Below, piece after piece: positions 8,755 to 17,559 of a stretch of DNA of 64,000 bases. The stretch's first letter is position 1; each line of letters begins with the position of its first letter. The stretch comes from JBCBSP01 sp039819095 (GTDB taxonomy: Bacteria; Pseudomonadota; Alphaproteobacteria; Caulobacterales; Maricaulaceae). Location: assembly GCA_039819095.1 (NCBI GenBank), contig JBCBSP010000002.1:248001-312000 (forward strand), given 5' to 3'. Under the pieces are notes generated by a model. It did not search any database, was not told where the DNA came from, and worked only from the letters and a program-made list of their open reading frames with translations. Made by a program: the position numbers and the translations under genes.

Positions 8755-9411
8755 CTACCCGCTCACCCCGATCCCTATCGGGCAGGCGACGCCTGTGCCG
8801 CCGATCCCGCAATAGCCGGTCGGGTTTTTGGCGAGGTATTGCTGATGATAGTCCTCAGCATAGTAGAAGGGTCCCGCCTCGCGGAGTTCAGTGGTGATCG
8901 CGTCGAAGCCGCGTTCAGCCAACGCCGCGCCATAATCGGCGGCGCTCGCTTCAGCGGCGGCTTTCTGGGCTGACGAGGTCCAGTAGATTGCAGAGCGATA
9001 CTGTGTGCCCACATCATTGCCCTGACGCATGCCCTGGGTCGGGTCGTGACCCTCCCAGAAGACTTTCAGCAGCGCGTCAAAGCTGATCCCGGTCGGGTCG
9101 AACACGACCCGCACCACCTCGGTATGCCCAGTACGGCCGCCGCACACCTCTTCATAGGTCGGGTTCGGCGTCAGCCCGCCAGCATAGCCGACCGCCGTCG
9201 ACTTCACCCCCGGCAGATCCCAGAAGAGCCGCTCTGCGCCCCAGAAACAGCCCATGGCGAAAACCGCTTCTTCCAGCCCGTTCTGCGCAGGCATTTTAAG
9301 CTCGGCGCCGTTCACGAAATGGGTCTGGGCCGTGGGGATAGGGTGCAGCCGTCCCGGAAGGGCGCGGTCGGGGGAAACGAGGCGGGTCTTGTCAGGATTC
9401 GCGCCGAACAT
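8755..9411 (-). CDS. msrA: Peptide-methionine (S)-S-oxide reductase MsrA
   Basis: A 218-residue MsrA that repairs methionine-S-sulfoxide in proteins. The catalytic Cys55 is in AMGCFWGAERLFW, and the family segments VGYAGG, PTYEEVCGGRTGHTE and YHQQYLAKNP are all present. The ATG at 9409-9411 has GGAG at a good distance. Its leader closely resembles the leader of the DUF533 gene (14,746-14,771), with 23 of 26 bases identical. It is a single gene, lying between the sulfotransferase and DUF6671 genes on the same strand. Confidence 0.95.
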   Translation of the reverse strand: MFGANPDKTRLVSPDRALPGRLHPIPTAQTHFVNGAELKMPAQNGLEEAVFAMGCFWGAERLFWDLPGVKSTAVGYAGGLTPNPTYEEVCGGRTGHTEVVRVVFDPTGISFDALLKVFWEGHDPTQGMRQGNDVGTQYRSAIYWTSSAQKAAAEASAADYGAALAERGFDAITTELREAGPFYYAEDYHQQYLAKNPTGYCGIGGTGVACPIGIGVSG

Positions 9412-9514
9412 GGCGAAGCTCCGTCTTTCAACACTCTGGACAGATGAAGATAGGAAGCCGGCGCGCAGAAGTCATGGTGCGCTCACGCAGGCGTGACAGC
9501 GCTTGATACCGGGC

Positions 9515-10360
9515 TTACGGGTTGCAGGCCGGACATTCGCCTGGGTCCGCCGTCTCAAGCCCGTCAGCGCGCGCCTTACGCGCCTCATGCCTGCACCAGG
9601 GGCACGCAAAGCGCTCCTCGACGATGAGCGGGGTGGGCGCGCCGCACGTCGAACACGGCAGGCCCGGTAAGCGCTGAACCACGCCAAACCCCGGATTGCA
9701 GCAGCTCGGACAGGGCGAACATAGCCGCGCCGTCAGACGGTCAGCCAGCTCAGCGATCACCGCCATGCGGGTCGGATTGCGATGGGCGCGCATATCGGTC
9801 TCCAGCCGAACCGCGCCGTGATCACTTCGCGCGAGCGCCGCTTCGAGTTCCTGGCGTGAACCGGCGGTGAGCGGCGCACGGTCGGGCGCCGATCGCACCA
9901 GAACGCCATGTTCAGGAAATCCGATCTGATCCAGCCAGGCATTGATGTCAGCCCCGCCGCCCGGCTCCAGCTGAGAGAAATTGGTGTCGAACGTGGTCAG
10001 CGTCTCCAGGATCTCGGTTCCGGTCTCGCGATGCAGCAGAAGCACCAACTCACGCCCGCCCGGCAGCAAGCCGATCACGGGGTGCGGACCGAATGCGCCC
10101 TCGCTGGCCAGTGCAAAATCGCTGTCCTGATGCGCGAACGCCGCCCGCGCTTTCGCACGGGCGGCGTTCATCATGGTTCCAGTCCGGGGAATGGCCCCGG
10201 AGAAGGTCCCGAAGCGGTCGGTGTCGAACTCCGGCGCGACCGCCCATCTGAAACCGGCCGTTTCCAGAGCGGGGCCGAACGCGGCCTCTTTGCCGTGCAT
10301 GGTGGCGATCACCACCGATGCTCCGGCAAGGCTGGCCCGCGCGCTGCGGTCCGCCGTCAC
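9515..10360 (-). CDS. DUF6671 family protein with C-terminal zinc-ribbon-like Cys pairs
   Basis: A 281-residue protein. The body (about 1-200) matches DUF6671 by phrases such as VVIATMHGKEAAFGPAL, TDRFGTFSGAIPRTG and ASEGAFGPHP. The last 80 residues carry four Cys pairs (CPSCC, CSTCG, CPWC, CPAC) and should bind one or two zinc ions. The start is a GTG at 10,358-10,360, seven bases after the stop of the isocitrate dehydrogenase gene, so the two are very probably cotranscribed. The function of the family is not known to me. Confidence 0.8.
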   Translation of the reverse strand: MTADRSARASLAGASVVIATMHGKEAAFGPALETAGFRWAVAPEFDTDRFGTFSGAIPRTGTMMNAARAKARAAFAHQDSDFALASEGAFGPHPVIGLLPGGRELVLLLHRETGTEILETLTTFDTNFSQLEPGGGADINAWLDQIGFPEHGVLVRSAPDRAPLTAGSRQELEAALARSDHGAVRLETDMRAHRNPTRMAVIAELADRLTARLCSPCPSCCNPGFGVVQRLPGLPCSTCGAPTPLIVEERFACPWCRHEARKARADGLETADPGECPACNP

Positions 10361-10367
10361 CTGCCGC

Positions 10368-11828
10368 TTACTGGCCCTGACCGAGCGAGTAGGCCGGCTC
10401 GCCGTCGAACTCGTACAGATGCTCGGTCTTGATGAAATCGACGCCCTCGCGAACGAGGCGGGTCATCAGTTCCGCGACCATGCCGCGATTGCCCCGGCCC
10501 TCAAACATGTAGCGGCAGCGCCAGTGGTCGGTCTTGAAGGTCTCCGGCATGCCGTTCGGCCAGACCTTCGTGCCGCGGTTGGAGATCATCTTCAGCTCCA
10601 GCGCGCCGTCGGCATTGGCCTTGGACATCTGGGCCGCGAGCAAGTCGGGATCCTGGCCCGGCCAGTGCACGAATACATCGATGCCGACGAGATCCTTGCG
10701 TTGCGGCGTCGGGCGGACGACCGCAGGAACCTCGAGCGGGCCGGCTTCGGTGTCGTAGTGCGCGACCGGAAGCTTCTGAGGCTTCTGGCCGAGGCGCGCA
10801 ATGATGGCGTCGGCGAAGCCGGAGGTGGAGACCTTCTGCGTGCTCTCGCCTTCGGTGTAGATGTCGTAGGTGTGAACGCCGTCCTCAATGGTCTTCAGCC
10901 AGGCGTTATGGACCTTCTCGGCGACCTGCGGCTGGCCGATATGGACCATCATCTGCACGCCCGCGAGCAGGAGCCCGGTCGGGTTGGCGACATTCTGGCC
11001 GGCGCGGCGCGGGGCCGAACCGTGGATCGCCTCGAACATGGAGCAGTACTCGCCGATATTGGCAGAGCTGCCCAGACCCACCGAACCGGTGATCTCCGCG
11101 GCGACGTCCGACAGGATATCGCCATACAGATTGGCCATCACGACCACATCGAACTGGTTCGGGTTCGCGGCGAGCTTGGCCGCGCCGATATCGATGATCC
11201 AGTGCTCGTTCTCGATGTCGGGATACTCACGGGCGATCTCGTCAAAGACCTTGTGATAAAGCCCGTCGGTCAGCTTCATGATGTTGTCTTTGGAGAAGCA
11301 GGTGACCTTCTTGCGCCCGTTCGCCTTGGCGTATTCGAACGCATAGCGGATGATCCGCTCGGTGCCGGGTCGGGAGAACAGCTTCAGGCACTGATAGACC
11401 TCATCGGTCTGGCGGTGCTCGATGCCGGCATAGAGGTCTTCCTCATTCTCGCGCACGATGACCACATCCATGCCCGGATGCTTGGTGGCGATGAAGGGGT
11501 GCAGCGAGGCGCACGGGCGCACATTGGCGAACATGCCGAGCGATTTTCGCACCGTCACGTTCAGCGATTTGAACCCGCCGCCCTGCGGGGTGGTGATCGG
11601 CGCCTTGTAGAAGACCTTGGTGTTGCGCAACGAGGTCCAGCTGTCCGGCTCGATGCCGGCGGAATTGCCCTTTTCGTAGACCTTTTCGCCGATCTCGATG
11701 ACGTCGGGCGCGATCTGAGCGCCGGCGGCTTCGAGCACGCGCAGGCTGGCTTCCATGATTTCCGGGCCGATGCCGTCGCCATAGGCCACAGTGATCGGGA
11801 CCGGCGTGGTCGCGTTCTGGTCACTCAT
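10368..11828 (-). CDS. icd: Isocitrate dehydrogenase, long form with C-terminal extension
   Basis: A 486-residue decarboxylating isocitrate dehydrogenase of the TCA cycle. It has the beta-decarboxylating dehydrogenase core (YGDGIGPEIM, VRKSLGMFANVRPC, NLYGDILSDVAAEI, FEAIHGSAPRRAGQNVANPT). About 150 extra C-terminal residues (DLVGIDVFVHWPGQDPD onward) are also found in the Rickettsia/Thermus type and absent from the E. coli type. Cofactor preference (NAD or NADP) cannot be settled by eye. AGGGAG precedes the ATG. It is divergent from a LysR-type regulator across 147 bases and is followed closely by the DUF6671 gene. Confidence 0.93.
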   Translation of the reverse strand: MSDQNATTPVPITVAYGDGIGPEIMEASLRVLEAAGAQIAPDVIEIGEKVYEKGNSAGIEPDSWTSLRNTKVFYKAPITTPQGGGFKSLNVTVRKSLGMFANVRPCASLHPFIATKHPGMDVVIVRENEEDLYAGIEHRQTDEVYQCLKLFSRPGTERIIRYAFEYAKANGRKKVTCFSKDNIMKLTDGLYHKVFDEIAREYPDIENEHWIIDIGAAKLAANPNQFDVVVMANLYGDILSDVAAEITGSVGLGSSANIGEYCSMFEAIHGSAPRRAGQNVANPTGLLLAGVQMMVHIGQPQVAEKVHNAWLKTIEDGVHTYDIYTEGESTQKVSTSGFADAIIARLGQKPQKLPVAHYDTEAGPLEVPAVVRPTPQRKDLVGIDVFVHWPGQDPDLLAAQMSKANADGALELKMISNRGTKVWPNGMPETFKTDHWRCRYMFEGRGNRGMVAELMTRLVREGVDFIKTEHLYEFDGEPAYSLGQGQ

Positions 11829-11975
11829 GAAGGGAACTCCCTGTTTATATTATACTTCTCGGCTCGCCCGCGGCTGGTTTCGATCATGCGGCGAGCTGCT
11901 GCGGCGGAAACTGCCAAAAGCCCCAGCATTTCAAAAATTGATTGTCATGCTGGTTATCATTTAGAAACCTCATCC

Positions 11976-12851
11976 ATGTCCCAACAGCTTGATCTCGATC
12001 TCTTGCGCGCCTTCGTCGCGGTGGCGCGTTCTGGAAGCTTCACCCGCGCCGGCGAGGCGTTGTTCCGCAGCCAGTCGGCGATCTCGCTGCAGATTCGCAA
12101 GTTGGAGACCGTGACCGGTCAGCGCCTGTTCCGGCGCAATGCCCGCCATGTCAGCCTGACGCCCGCCGGCGACCGGCTGATGGGCTACGCCAGCGAGATG
12201 CTGGAGCTGCACGATCAGGCGATGGCCGCCTTCCGCGCCGAGGAGGTTCGCGGCCTGATCCGGCTCGGCACGCCGGAGGATTTCGCTACGGCCCATCTGC
12301 CGCGCGCGCTGGCAGGCTTCTCCCGCGCCCACCCGTCGGTTCAGCTGGAGGTGACCTGCGATCTGACGCTGAACCTTTTAGAGCGCTTCCGTGACGGCGC
12401 GCTGGATGTCGCCCTGGTCAAGCGTGAGCCGGCGGCGGCCACGGGCGGGCAGCGCGTCTGGTCGGAGCCGCTGGTCTGGGTCGGCGCTCACGCGCGCGCC
12501 TTCGCGCCGCGCGAAACCATGCCGCTGGTGGTCAGCCCGCGGCCCTGTGTTTATCGCAAGCGCGCCGAGGACGCGCTAACGGCGGTTGGCCAGCGGTCTC
12601 GCGCCGCCTATGTCTGCGGCTCCCTCGCCGGATGCCTGGCGGCGGTGCGCGCCGGGCTGGGCGTGGCGGTCCTGCCGCGCGATCTGGCGCCGTCTGATCT
12701 GGTGATTGATGATGGCGAGGCCATGCCGGCTTTGCCCGATGCGGAGATCGTGCTGCTGATCGCATCTGACGCCGGCGCCCCGGCGCGGCGACTGGCCGAT
12801 CACCTGGCCAAGGCGCTGGAAGACGAAAACGCGGGCCGGCGGGCCGCCTGA
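11976..12851 (+). CDS. LysR-type transcriptional regulator
   Basis: A 291-residue LysR regulator. The N-terminal helix-turn-helix is SGSFTRAGEALFRSQSAISL (residues about 18-37). The C-terminal effector domain has IRLGTPEDFATAHLPRAL and the LGVAVLPRDL segment. The reading frame is open for 1.8 kb upstream, but that stretch is antisense to icd, so the ATG at 11,976 is the start. LysR genes often control the divergent neighbour, here the icd-DUF6671 unit, or themselves; the target is inferred from position only. The methyltransferase gene follows after 15 bases. Confidence 0.9.
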   Translation: MSQQLDLDLLRAFVAVARSGSFTRAGEALFRSQSAISLQIRKLETVTGQRLFRRNARHVSLTPAGDRLMGYASEMLELHDQAMAAFRAEEVRGLIRLGTPEDFATAHLPRALAGFSRAHPSVQLEVTCDLTLNLLERFRDGALDVALVKREPAAATGGQRVWSEPLVWVGAHARAFAPRETMPLVVSPRPCVYRKRAEDALTAVGQRSRAAYVCGSLAGCLAAVRAGLGVAVLPRDLAPSDLVIDDGEAMPALPDAEIVLLIASDAGAPARRLADHLAKALEDENAGRRAA

Positions 12852-12866
12852 CCGGGGAGCGACGCG

Positions 12867-13655
12867 ATGGCGATGGATGAATTTCAGCTTCTTGTGGACC
12901 TGCACCGGGACAACGACCGGCAGGGTCCGGGCGGCGATGAGCAGACCCGGCGCGCCATTGAGCTGTCGGGGCTGGCCTCCCGGCGCGGGTTGAAGATCGC
13001 CGATATCGGTTGCGGAACGGGTGCGTCCACGCTTGTGCTGGCCCGATCGCTCGACGCGCACATTACGGCAGTCGATTTCCTGCCGGAGTTTCTCGAACGT
13101 CTTGACGCTGCGGCGCGCGAGACCGGCCTGTCGGACCGGATCACGACGCTGGCCCAATCCATGGATGCGCTCGACTTCGCCGATGACGAGCTTGATGCGA
13201 TCTGGGCGGAGGGCGCGATCTACTCGATCGGCTTTGAAGCGGGGGTTCGCGCCTGGCGGCGCTTTCTGAAACCCGGCGGCGTTCTGGCGGTCTCAGAGAT
13301 CACCTGGCTGACGGCGAACCCGCCAGCCGAGCTGCGCGAGCACTGGCAAGGCGAGTACGCCGAGATCGCGCCTGCATCCGACAAGATCGCCTGCCTGGAG
13401 CGCGAGGGCTTCACGCCGGTCGGCTATTTCCCACTGCCGGAACACTGCTGGCTGGACAATTATTACCGACCGCTCCAGGCCCGCTTCGCAGCCTTCCTCG
13501 AGGCGCACGGCCATTCACCGGGAGCTCAAGCGATCGTGGAGGATGAAAAGGCCGAAATCGCACTCTATGAGCGCTTTTCCGCCTTCATCAGTTATGGCTT
13601 TTACATCGCCCGCAAGAGCGAAGAGTGGCACCTGCCCCAGCGCGCCCTCGCCTAG
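12867..13655 (+). CDS. Class I SAM-dependent methyltransferase
   Basis: A 262-residue methyltransferase with the SAM-binding loop IADIGCGTGAST (residues about 46-57), the acidic end of strand 2 in ITAVDF, and the post-motif LKPGGVLAVSEITW. The substrate is unknown. GGGGAG precedes the ATG. It is probably in one transcript with the LysR gene and overlaps the convergent GFA gene by four bases. Confidence 0.85.
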   Translation: MAMDEFQLLVDLHRDNDRQGPGGDEQTRRAIELSGLASRRGLKIADIGCGTGASTLVLARSLDAHITAVDFLPEFLERLDAAARETGLSDRITTLAQSMDALDFADDELDAIWAEGAIYSIGFEAGVRAWRRFLKPGGVLAVSEITWLTANPPAELREHWQGEYAEIAPASDKIACLEREGFTPVGYFPLPEHCWLDNYYRPLQARFAAFLEAHGHSPGAQAIVEDEKAEIALYERFSAFISYGFYIARKSEEWHLPQRALA

Positions 13656-14032
13656 TCGAGAAAGCGCCAGCTATCCGCGCCATCGAAGCGGCGCACCGTC
13701 ACGTGCTCCAGAGCCTCAGGGCCGGCCATGCGCATATTCACCGCCATACGCACGTCAGCAGCATCGTTGCGCGTCTCGCCATCCGCCAACAGGGGCTCCC
13801 AATGGGTGGTGCAGCCGCATGTGCGACACGACACAAAAGCAAGCTGGCGGTCGCCGTGGATATAGCGCACGACCTCAGCCGGCGCATATGCCAGTTCGAT
13901 CTCACCACGCATCGCATAGGCCCAGAGCGCATGGGCGCGGCGACAATACGAGCAGTTGCAATCGGTCAGCGAAGCAGGCGTGACATGAAAGCGCCAGCTG
14001 ATCGCGCCGCAATGACATGCGCCCTCAATCAC
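13652..14032 (-). CDS. GFA/CENP-V family zinc protein
   Basis: A 126-residue protein of the glutathione-dependent formaldehyde-activating (GFA) fold. Zinc-binding Cys are visible in the order CHCG (N-terminus), CNCSYCRR and CRTCG, as in the family. Most relatives have no proven enzyme activity. The GTG start overlaps the stop of the DUF533 gene upstream (GTGA), so the two are translationally coupled. Confidence 0.85.
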   Translation of the reverse strand: MIEGACHCGAISWRFHVTPASLTDCNCSYCRRAHALWAYAMRGEIELAYAPAEVVRYIHGDRQLAFVSCRTCGCTTHWEPLLADGETRNDAADVRMAVNMRMAGPEALEHVTVRRFDGADSWRFLD

Positions 14033-14751
14033 GCCGGCGCCGCCGCGCCTGCAGCATTGTGAACCTCTTCCACGAAGATCGGGTCGAGCTCCAGCCGGGC
14101 GGCGAGCATCTGCAGATAGGCGGTCTCCGCCGGCGTGTCCGCTTCAATGGCGACCAGGGAGGCGGCATAGATTTCCGCCGCATGTTCGGGCGTATCCGCA
14201 CCGGCGACCACCGCGTTGATGTCGAGGGGAGCGGACAGTTCGTCAAACACGAAAGCCTTGGCGTCCGCGTCGAGATCCATCGCATTCAGGCGTTCGAAAA
14301 TGCGCGCTTTCTCGTCCGCATCAATCTTCCCGTCCGCCTTGGCCGCCGCAATCATCGCGCGCACCAGCGCCTGACCGAGCTTGTCCTGAGCCGCTTCGTC
14401 GTTCGGCGCCGGCAGGAAGGCGCTCGCCGCCGGCGCGGCCTCGTAATCCGCATCGATCGCGGGGACCGAGGTTGACGGCGCCGCTGAAGCCGCCGATGCA
14501 CCGGCAGCTTGCGCCGCGCCGCCCTGTCCGGCCTTACGCTGCTGGGACTTGTTCCAGGCGTGATAGGCCAGCCCGCCGAGCGCGGCCACGGCGCCGTACT
14601 TGGCGGCCTTGCCCATCATCTTGCGGCCGGACTTGCCCATCAGCATGGAGGCGGCCAGACCCGCCGCCAGCCCGCCGCCGCCCGCCATGGCGGTGCGCCT
14701 TGCGTTGGGATCGTTCTGAAGCGCGCCGAGGATTCCGTTGACGTCGAACAT
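14029..14751 (-). CDS. DUF533 family protein (TerB-like), membrane-associated
   Basis: A 240-residue protein. A glycine-rich N-terminal part (GGGGLAAGLAASMLMGKSG, AALGGLAYHAW) may insert in the membrane. An Ala-rich linker follows, then a C-terminal TerB-like helical domain with ALVRAMIAAAKADGKIDADE. DUF533 proteins are inner-membrane associated and of unknown function. I chose the ATG at 14,749-14,751 because CGGAG precedes it; the longer in-frame version would run through tRNA-proximal DNA. Confidence 0.82.
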   Translation of the reverse strand: MFDVNGILGALQNDPNARRTAMAGGGGLAAGLAASMLMGKSGRKMMGKAAKYGAVAALGGLAYHAWNKSQQRKAGQGGAAQAAGASAASAAPSTSVPAIDADYEAAPAASAFLPAPNDEAAQDKLGQALVRAMIAAAKADGKIDADEKARIFERLNAMDLDADAKAFVFDELSAPLDINAVVAGADTPEHAAEIYAASLVAIEADTPAETAYLQMLAARLELDPIFVEEVHNAAGAAAPA

Positions 14752-14872
14752 CGCGAAACTCCGTGTTTCAAAGTTGGGGATGAACGGCGCCCGCGAACGC
14801 GTCCGCGCGGCCGTTTGAGGAGCCGTATAGATGGGGCGTCCGAAGCGGTCCTGCAAGCCGCGCACAGGCTTG

Positions 14873-14901
14873 CTTGACTGACCAGCCCGCTCAGGTAGGT
14901 T
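14873..14901 (+). promoter_or_regulatory. Promoter of tRNA-Ser
   Basis: CTTGACT with TTGACT at 14,874-14,879 (-35) and TAGGTT at 14,896-14,901 (-10) are separated by 16 bases and end 15 bases before the tRNA. This matches a sigma-70 stable-RNA promoter of alphaproteobacteria. Confidence 0.6.
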
Positions 14902-14916
14902 CCGCGCCTCTGCGCT

Positions 14917-15006
14917 GGTGAGGTGGCCGAGTGGTCGAAGGCGCACGCCTGGAACGCGTGTAGGCGGGCAACCGTCTCGTGGGTTCGAATCCCACCCTCA
15001 CCGCCA
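14917..15006 (+). tRNA. tRNA-Ser (anticodon GGA), CCA encoded
   Basis: The 90-base gene has the class II (long variable arm) shape of tRNA-Ser. The acceptor stem is GGTGAGG with CCTCACC, the anticodon loop CTGGAAC has anticodon GGA, the T-loop is GGTTCGAATCCC, and the 3' GCCA is encoded. Its last 19 bases are repeated at 52,894-52,912, marking it as the insertion site of a genomic island. Confidence 0.96.
14988..15006. repeat. attL-like direct repeat (tRNA-Ser 3' end)
   Basis: The 19 bases from the T-loop to the CCA of tRNA-Ser are identical to 52,894-52,912. Duplication of a tRNA 3' end at the far border is the classic footprint of a tyrosine-recombinase element. The 183 bases after it, before the next gene, hold no recognisable feature. 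Confidence 0.8.
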
Positions 15007-15189
15007 TTCGCCGCCGATTGTGCGACGGTCTATTACCCAGCCCTATGACTGCTGTGCGGGCGGTTGAGACCTTCGCTGCGCCTGCGTCACCGTCCGCATT
15101 GGAGAAAGGCTAAACTCAAGTCAAGGCCGCGTCGGGTGAGTAAATCATAGAGGCCAACCCACACCCAAACGCCTGATGCTGACGATTGG

Positions 15190-16152
15190 CTAAAGCGCCC
15201 TTAACCTTGAGGCATTGTCCGGGTCGTGGGTGGGCAACATCACGGTGTCAAAGTCTTCGTACTGACCTTTCAGCAGTAATGCGCTCGCTCGCGTGTCCGA
15301 CACGTTGTCGACGATCCCACCGATTTCTCCTGTCTCGATCTGTTGCAACGAAAAGGCCGCATCGCCAACCAAGCAAACGCTCACACCGCCGTCTTGCACC
15401 AAGACTGATTGATGACCGCGGGCATGGCCAGGCGTCGGCACAATTGTGATAGCGCCATCGGCGGTCACCGGAGAGCTGGCGACAAACGCGCCAGTCTGTG
15501 CTTGAGCAAGGACGATGGCGCGAAGATTCAGAGAAGACGGAATTCTGCACATCAGGGCGCCGGTATGTCCGCCAGAAGCGGCTTCAGACACCAGAAATTC
15601 AGCGCGTGGAAAATGGCGCATGCCTCCCATGTGATCGGAGTGCAGATGGGTCATGATGACTTTGGCCACCTGGTCAGGATCAAGCCCGGCGCGCCTCATT
15701 TGCGGGCCAAGTTCATCCTCCGGGCCAAGGCTGAACTGAAGATTTCGTCTATAGAACATGCCCGTGCCGGGATCGCAGTTTGCATAGCCAGGATCCAATA
15801 TCTGAGCCGTCTCGCCCGTATCGACCACAAACAACCCTTCAGGATGTTCTATGACAAAAGCGGTTACCGGTAGCCATTCCGTCCAAGATTGACTGGCCAT
15901 GATCGCGGAAATTCTCAGAGAGGCGGGACCAGAAAACGCTTTGTGTTCTTCCTTTACAGCGACCCAGCCCGTTTGGAACATATGAATACGAACCCGTCGT
16001 CCGACCTGGCCGGTGACTGGCCCGGGGGATGGTGGTGGCGTTGGCAAAGCGGCAACAGGACGGGCTACGGAATATGCGCAGCCTCCAACAGCTGCGAATG
16101 CGCCCAGCCCGGCAAACGATATCACTCTGCGCCGCGTCACTTTGCGTCCCAT
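15190..16152 (-). CDS. Exported MBL-fold hydrolase, AHL-lactonase-like
   Basis: A 320-residue metallo-beta-lactamase-fold enzyme with the dinuclear zinc motif THLHSDHMGG (H169, H171, D173, H174), a further metal-site aspartate in GDAAF, and the His in PTPGHARGHQ. The fold and motif spacing resemble N-acyl-homoserine-lactone lactonases, so quorum quenching or another lactone/ester hydrolysis is possible but not shown. The N-terminus (RRRVISFAGLGAF...VGGC25) looks like a Tat signal with a lipobox, so it should be a periplasmic lipoprotein. It is translationally coupled to the SRPBCC gene (TGATG). Base composition is less GC-rich than that of the flanks. Confidence 0.85.
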   Translation of the reverse strand: MGRKVTRRRVISFAGLGAFAAVGGCAYSVARPVAALPTPPPSPGPVTGQVGRRVRIHMFQTGWVAVKEEHKAFSGPASLRISAIMASQSWTEWLPVTAFVIEHPEGLFVVDTGETAQILDPGYANCDPGTGMFYRRNLQFSLGPEDELGPQMRRAGLDPDQVAKVIMTHLHSDHMGGMRHFPRAEFLVSEAASGGHTGALMCRIPSSLNLRAIVLAQAQTGAFVASSPVTADGAITIVPTPGHARGHQSVLVQDGGVSVCLVGDAAFSLQQIETGEIGGIVDNVSDTRASALLLKGQYEDFDTVMLPTHDPDNASRLRAL

Positions 16153-16673
16153 CAGCCCTGCTCCGACAGGGCTTTGAGCTGTCGCATCGTGGGTGGCAAA
16201 GCTTGGCGAAACCCAGGACCGAAGATGCGGGCAAATGCACCAGCTGCGATGCCTGAGAACGTCACACGGTGTGTAAATTCGGTACGGTTTTCGTTGAAAG
16301 ATCGCGCAATGCGAAGCACGGCGCCAGGCAATCGGGTCTCAAAGGCATAGGATTGCTTGGGGTCGAACGAAACGACCTCAAAGGACGAAGACGGTCCTGA
16401 TAAGGGTATGATCCGCCCCACAGAACCAAGAGCCATCTCTCCATCCATTGAGGCGGATTTGAGCCCTCGGTCCCATTGCCCCCACGTACTTGGCGTCGTC
16501 CAAAGGTCCCAAACACCGTCCGGGTTGGACGTCGAGACTGTGAAGCTGAAATCGCGGTTTGTGCCGGGGGCAATATCGGTCGTTTGGTTTTCCATCGGGT
16601 TTTCCTGCGCTGTCGTGCAAGCCGGCAGGAGGGCCGCTGCAAGGGACGACATAGCAAACTGGCGGCGGTTCAT
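16152..16673 (-). CDS. Exported SRPBCC-fold protein
   Basis: A 173-residue protein with a lipoprotein-like N-terminus (NRRQFAMSSLAAALLPACTT) and a START/SRPBCC ligand-binding domain (TTPSTWGQWDRGL, GSVGRIIPLSGPSSSFEV). I chose the ATG at 16,671-16,673, which has AGAGGG upstream; an earlier ATG at 16,700 lies inside a repressor-operator-like repeat and has no Shine-Dalgarno. It forms an operon with the MBL-fold gene. A shared hydrophobic substrate is plausible but inferred. Confidence 0.8.
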   Translation of the reverse strand: MNRRQFAMSSLAAALLPACTTAQENPMENQTTDIAPGTNRDFSFTVSTSNPDGVWDLWTTPSTWGQWDRGLKSASMDGEMALGSVGRIIPLSGPSSSFEVVSFDPKQSYAFETRLPGAVLRIARSFNENRTEFTHRVTFSGIAAGAFARIFGPGFRQALPPTMRQLKALSEQG

Positions 16674-16687
16674 AATCGCCCTCTTAT

Positions 16688-16755
16688 GACTGAACCTCAT
16701 TCATTTTAGATCGACAACAAGACTGGTCAATGGAAAAAATGAATTGTATTCATTT
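16688..16755. promoter_or_regulatory. Two TetR-type operator repeats in a divergent promoter
   Basis: AAATGAAT-TGT-ATTCATTT at 16,737-16,755 is a perfect 19-bp inverted repeat ending three bases before the TetR start codon. A partial copy (right arm ATTCATTT at 16,699-16,706, left arm 5 of 8 matching) lies 49 bases away next to the SRPBCC gene. The TetR protein at 16,759 most likely binds both and represses the divergent operon and itself. Confidence 0.75.
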
Positions 16756-16758
16756 CTG

Positions 16759-17343
16759 ATGAGCGAAGCCGTCATCAACCCCAAGCAACAGCAGAAGTCT
16801 TCCGCGATCCTCTCGGCAGCGCGAACGCACTTTGCGACACGTGGGTTTGAGTCCACCAAACTATCTGACGTGGCCAATGATGCGGGCGTCGCGGTCGGTA
16901 CGATCTATCTAAGATACAAGAGCAAAGCAGAGCTTCTTTCAGGCGTTCTTTCTCAGGTTGAGCTGGCGTTCTGCAACGCCATGGAGACGGATGAAATCTG
17001 GGCGTCTCCCTTTCCTGAACGCTTTACGCTTATCGCTGAAGCGGTGTTGCAAACGGCCCGTTCTCAATCTGACTTGCCTGCTCTCATGGCTCTTTCCGCT
17101 TTCGCCGAGCAAACTGATCCAAACAACAGGCGCGCCATGATCAGCACCATCCAAAAGCACCTTGAAAGCGGGATGGAGACAGGTGATTTGAGACCGAACA
17201 TCGATCCAGAGCTGGTGGCTTACATGGCACACGGCATGGTCGAAGGAGCGATGAGAGAGCTCATGGCCAATCCCGGCAGGTCCCCGCAAAAGACGGTGAA
17301 CTCCATCGCAGATGCGTTTTCGAATTGGCTTCTGAAAACTTGA
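16759..17343 (+). CDS. TetR/AcrR family repressor
   Basis: A 194-residue TetR regulator with the DNA-binding segment TKLSDVANDAGVAVGTIYLR (about residues 33-52) and a helical C-terminal ligand domain. I chose the ATG at 16,759; an in-frame TTG at 16,744 lies inside the operator. It is divergent from the SRPBCC/MBL-fold operon, its likely target through the inverted repeats at 16,688-16,755. The 216 bases after it, before the next gene, show nothing recognisable. Confidence 0.9.
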   Translation: MSEAVINPKQQQKSSAILSAARTHFATRGFESTKLSDVANDAGVAVGTIYLRYKSKAELLSGVLSQVELAFCNAMETDEIWASPFPERFTLIAEAVLQTARSQSDLPALMALSAFAEQTDPNNRRAMISTIQKHLESGMETGDLRPNIDPELVAYMAHGMVEGAMRELMANPGRSPQKTVNSIADAFSNWLLKT

Positions 17344-17559
17344 GCGCTCTTGATGCTGGCGCATGCCTGCGCTCCGCGCTCGGGAGCCGACATTAGCCAT
17401 TGTGCAGAAACTGGGAAGTAAGGGCTCAAACCGGCCGTCCGCCTTCTTTTTCGCCCACGTGTTCATTTGCCTCCAATCGACGCCGCGCCTTGCCCGCTTT
17501 GATCCTGCGACCGTCGCGCTAGAGTGAGGGCAACTGGGGCTTTCGGGTAGGGATGAAAC

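Noticed and set aside
10173..11975. A 1.8-kb open frame continuous with the LysR gene
   Set aside because: It is antisense to the well-conserved icd gene and low in protein-like pattern; the LysR family start fits the ATG at 11,976.
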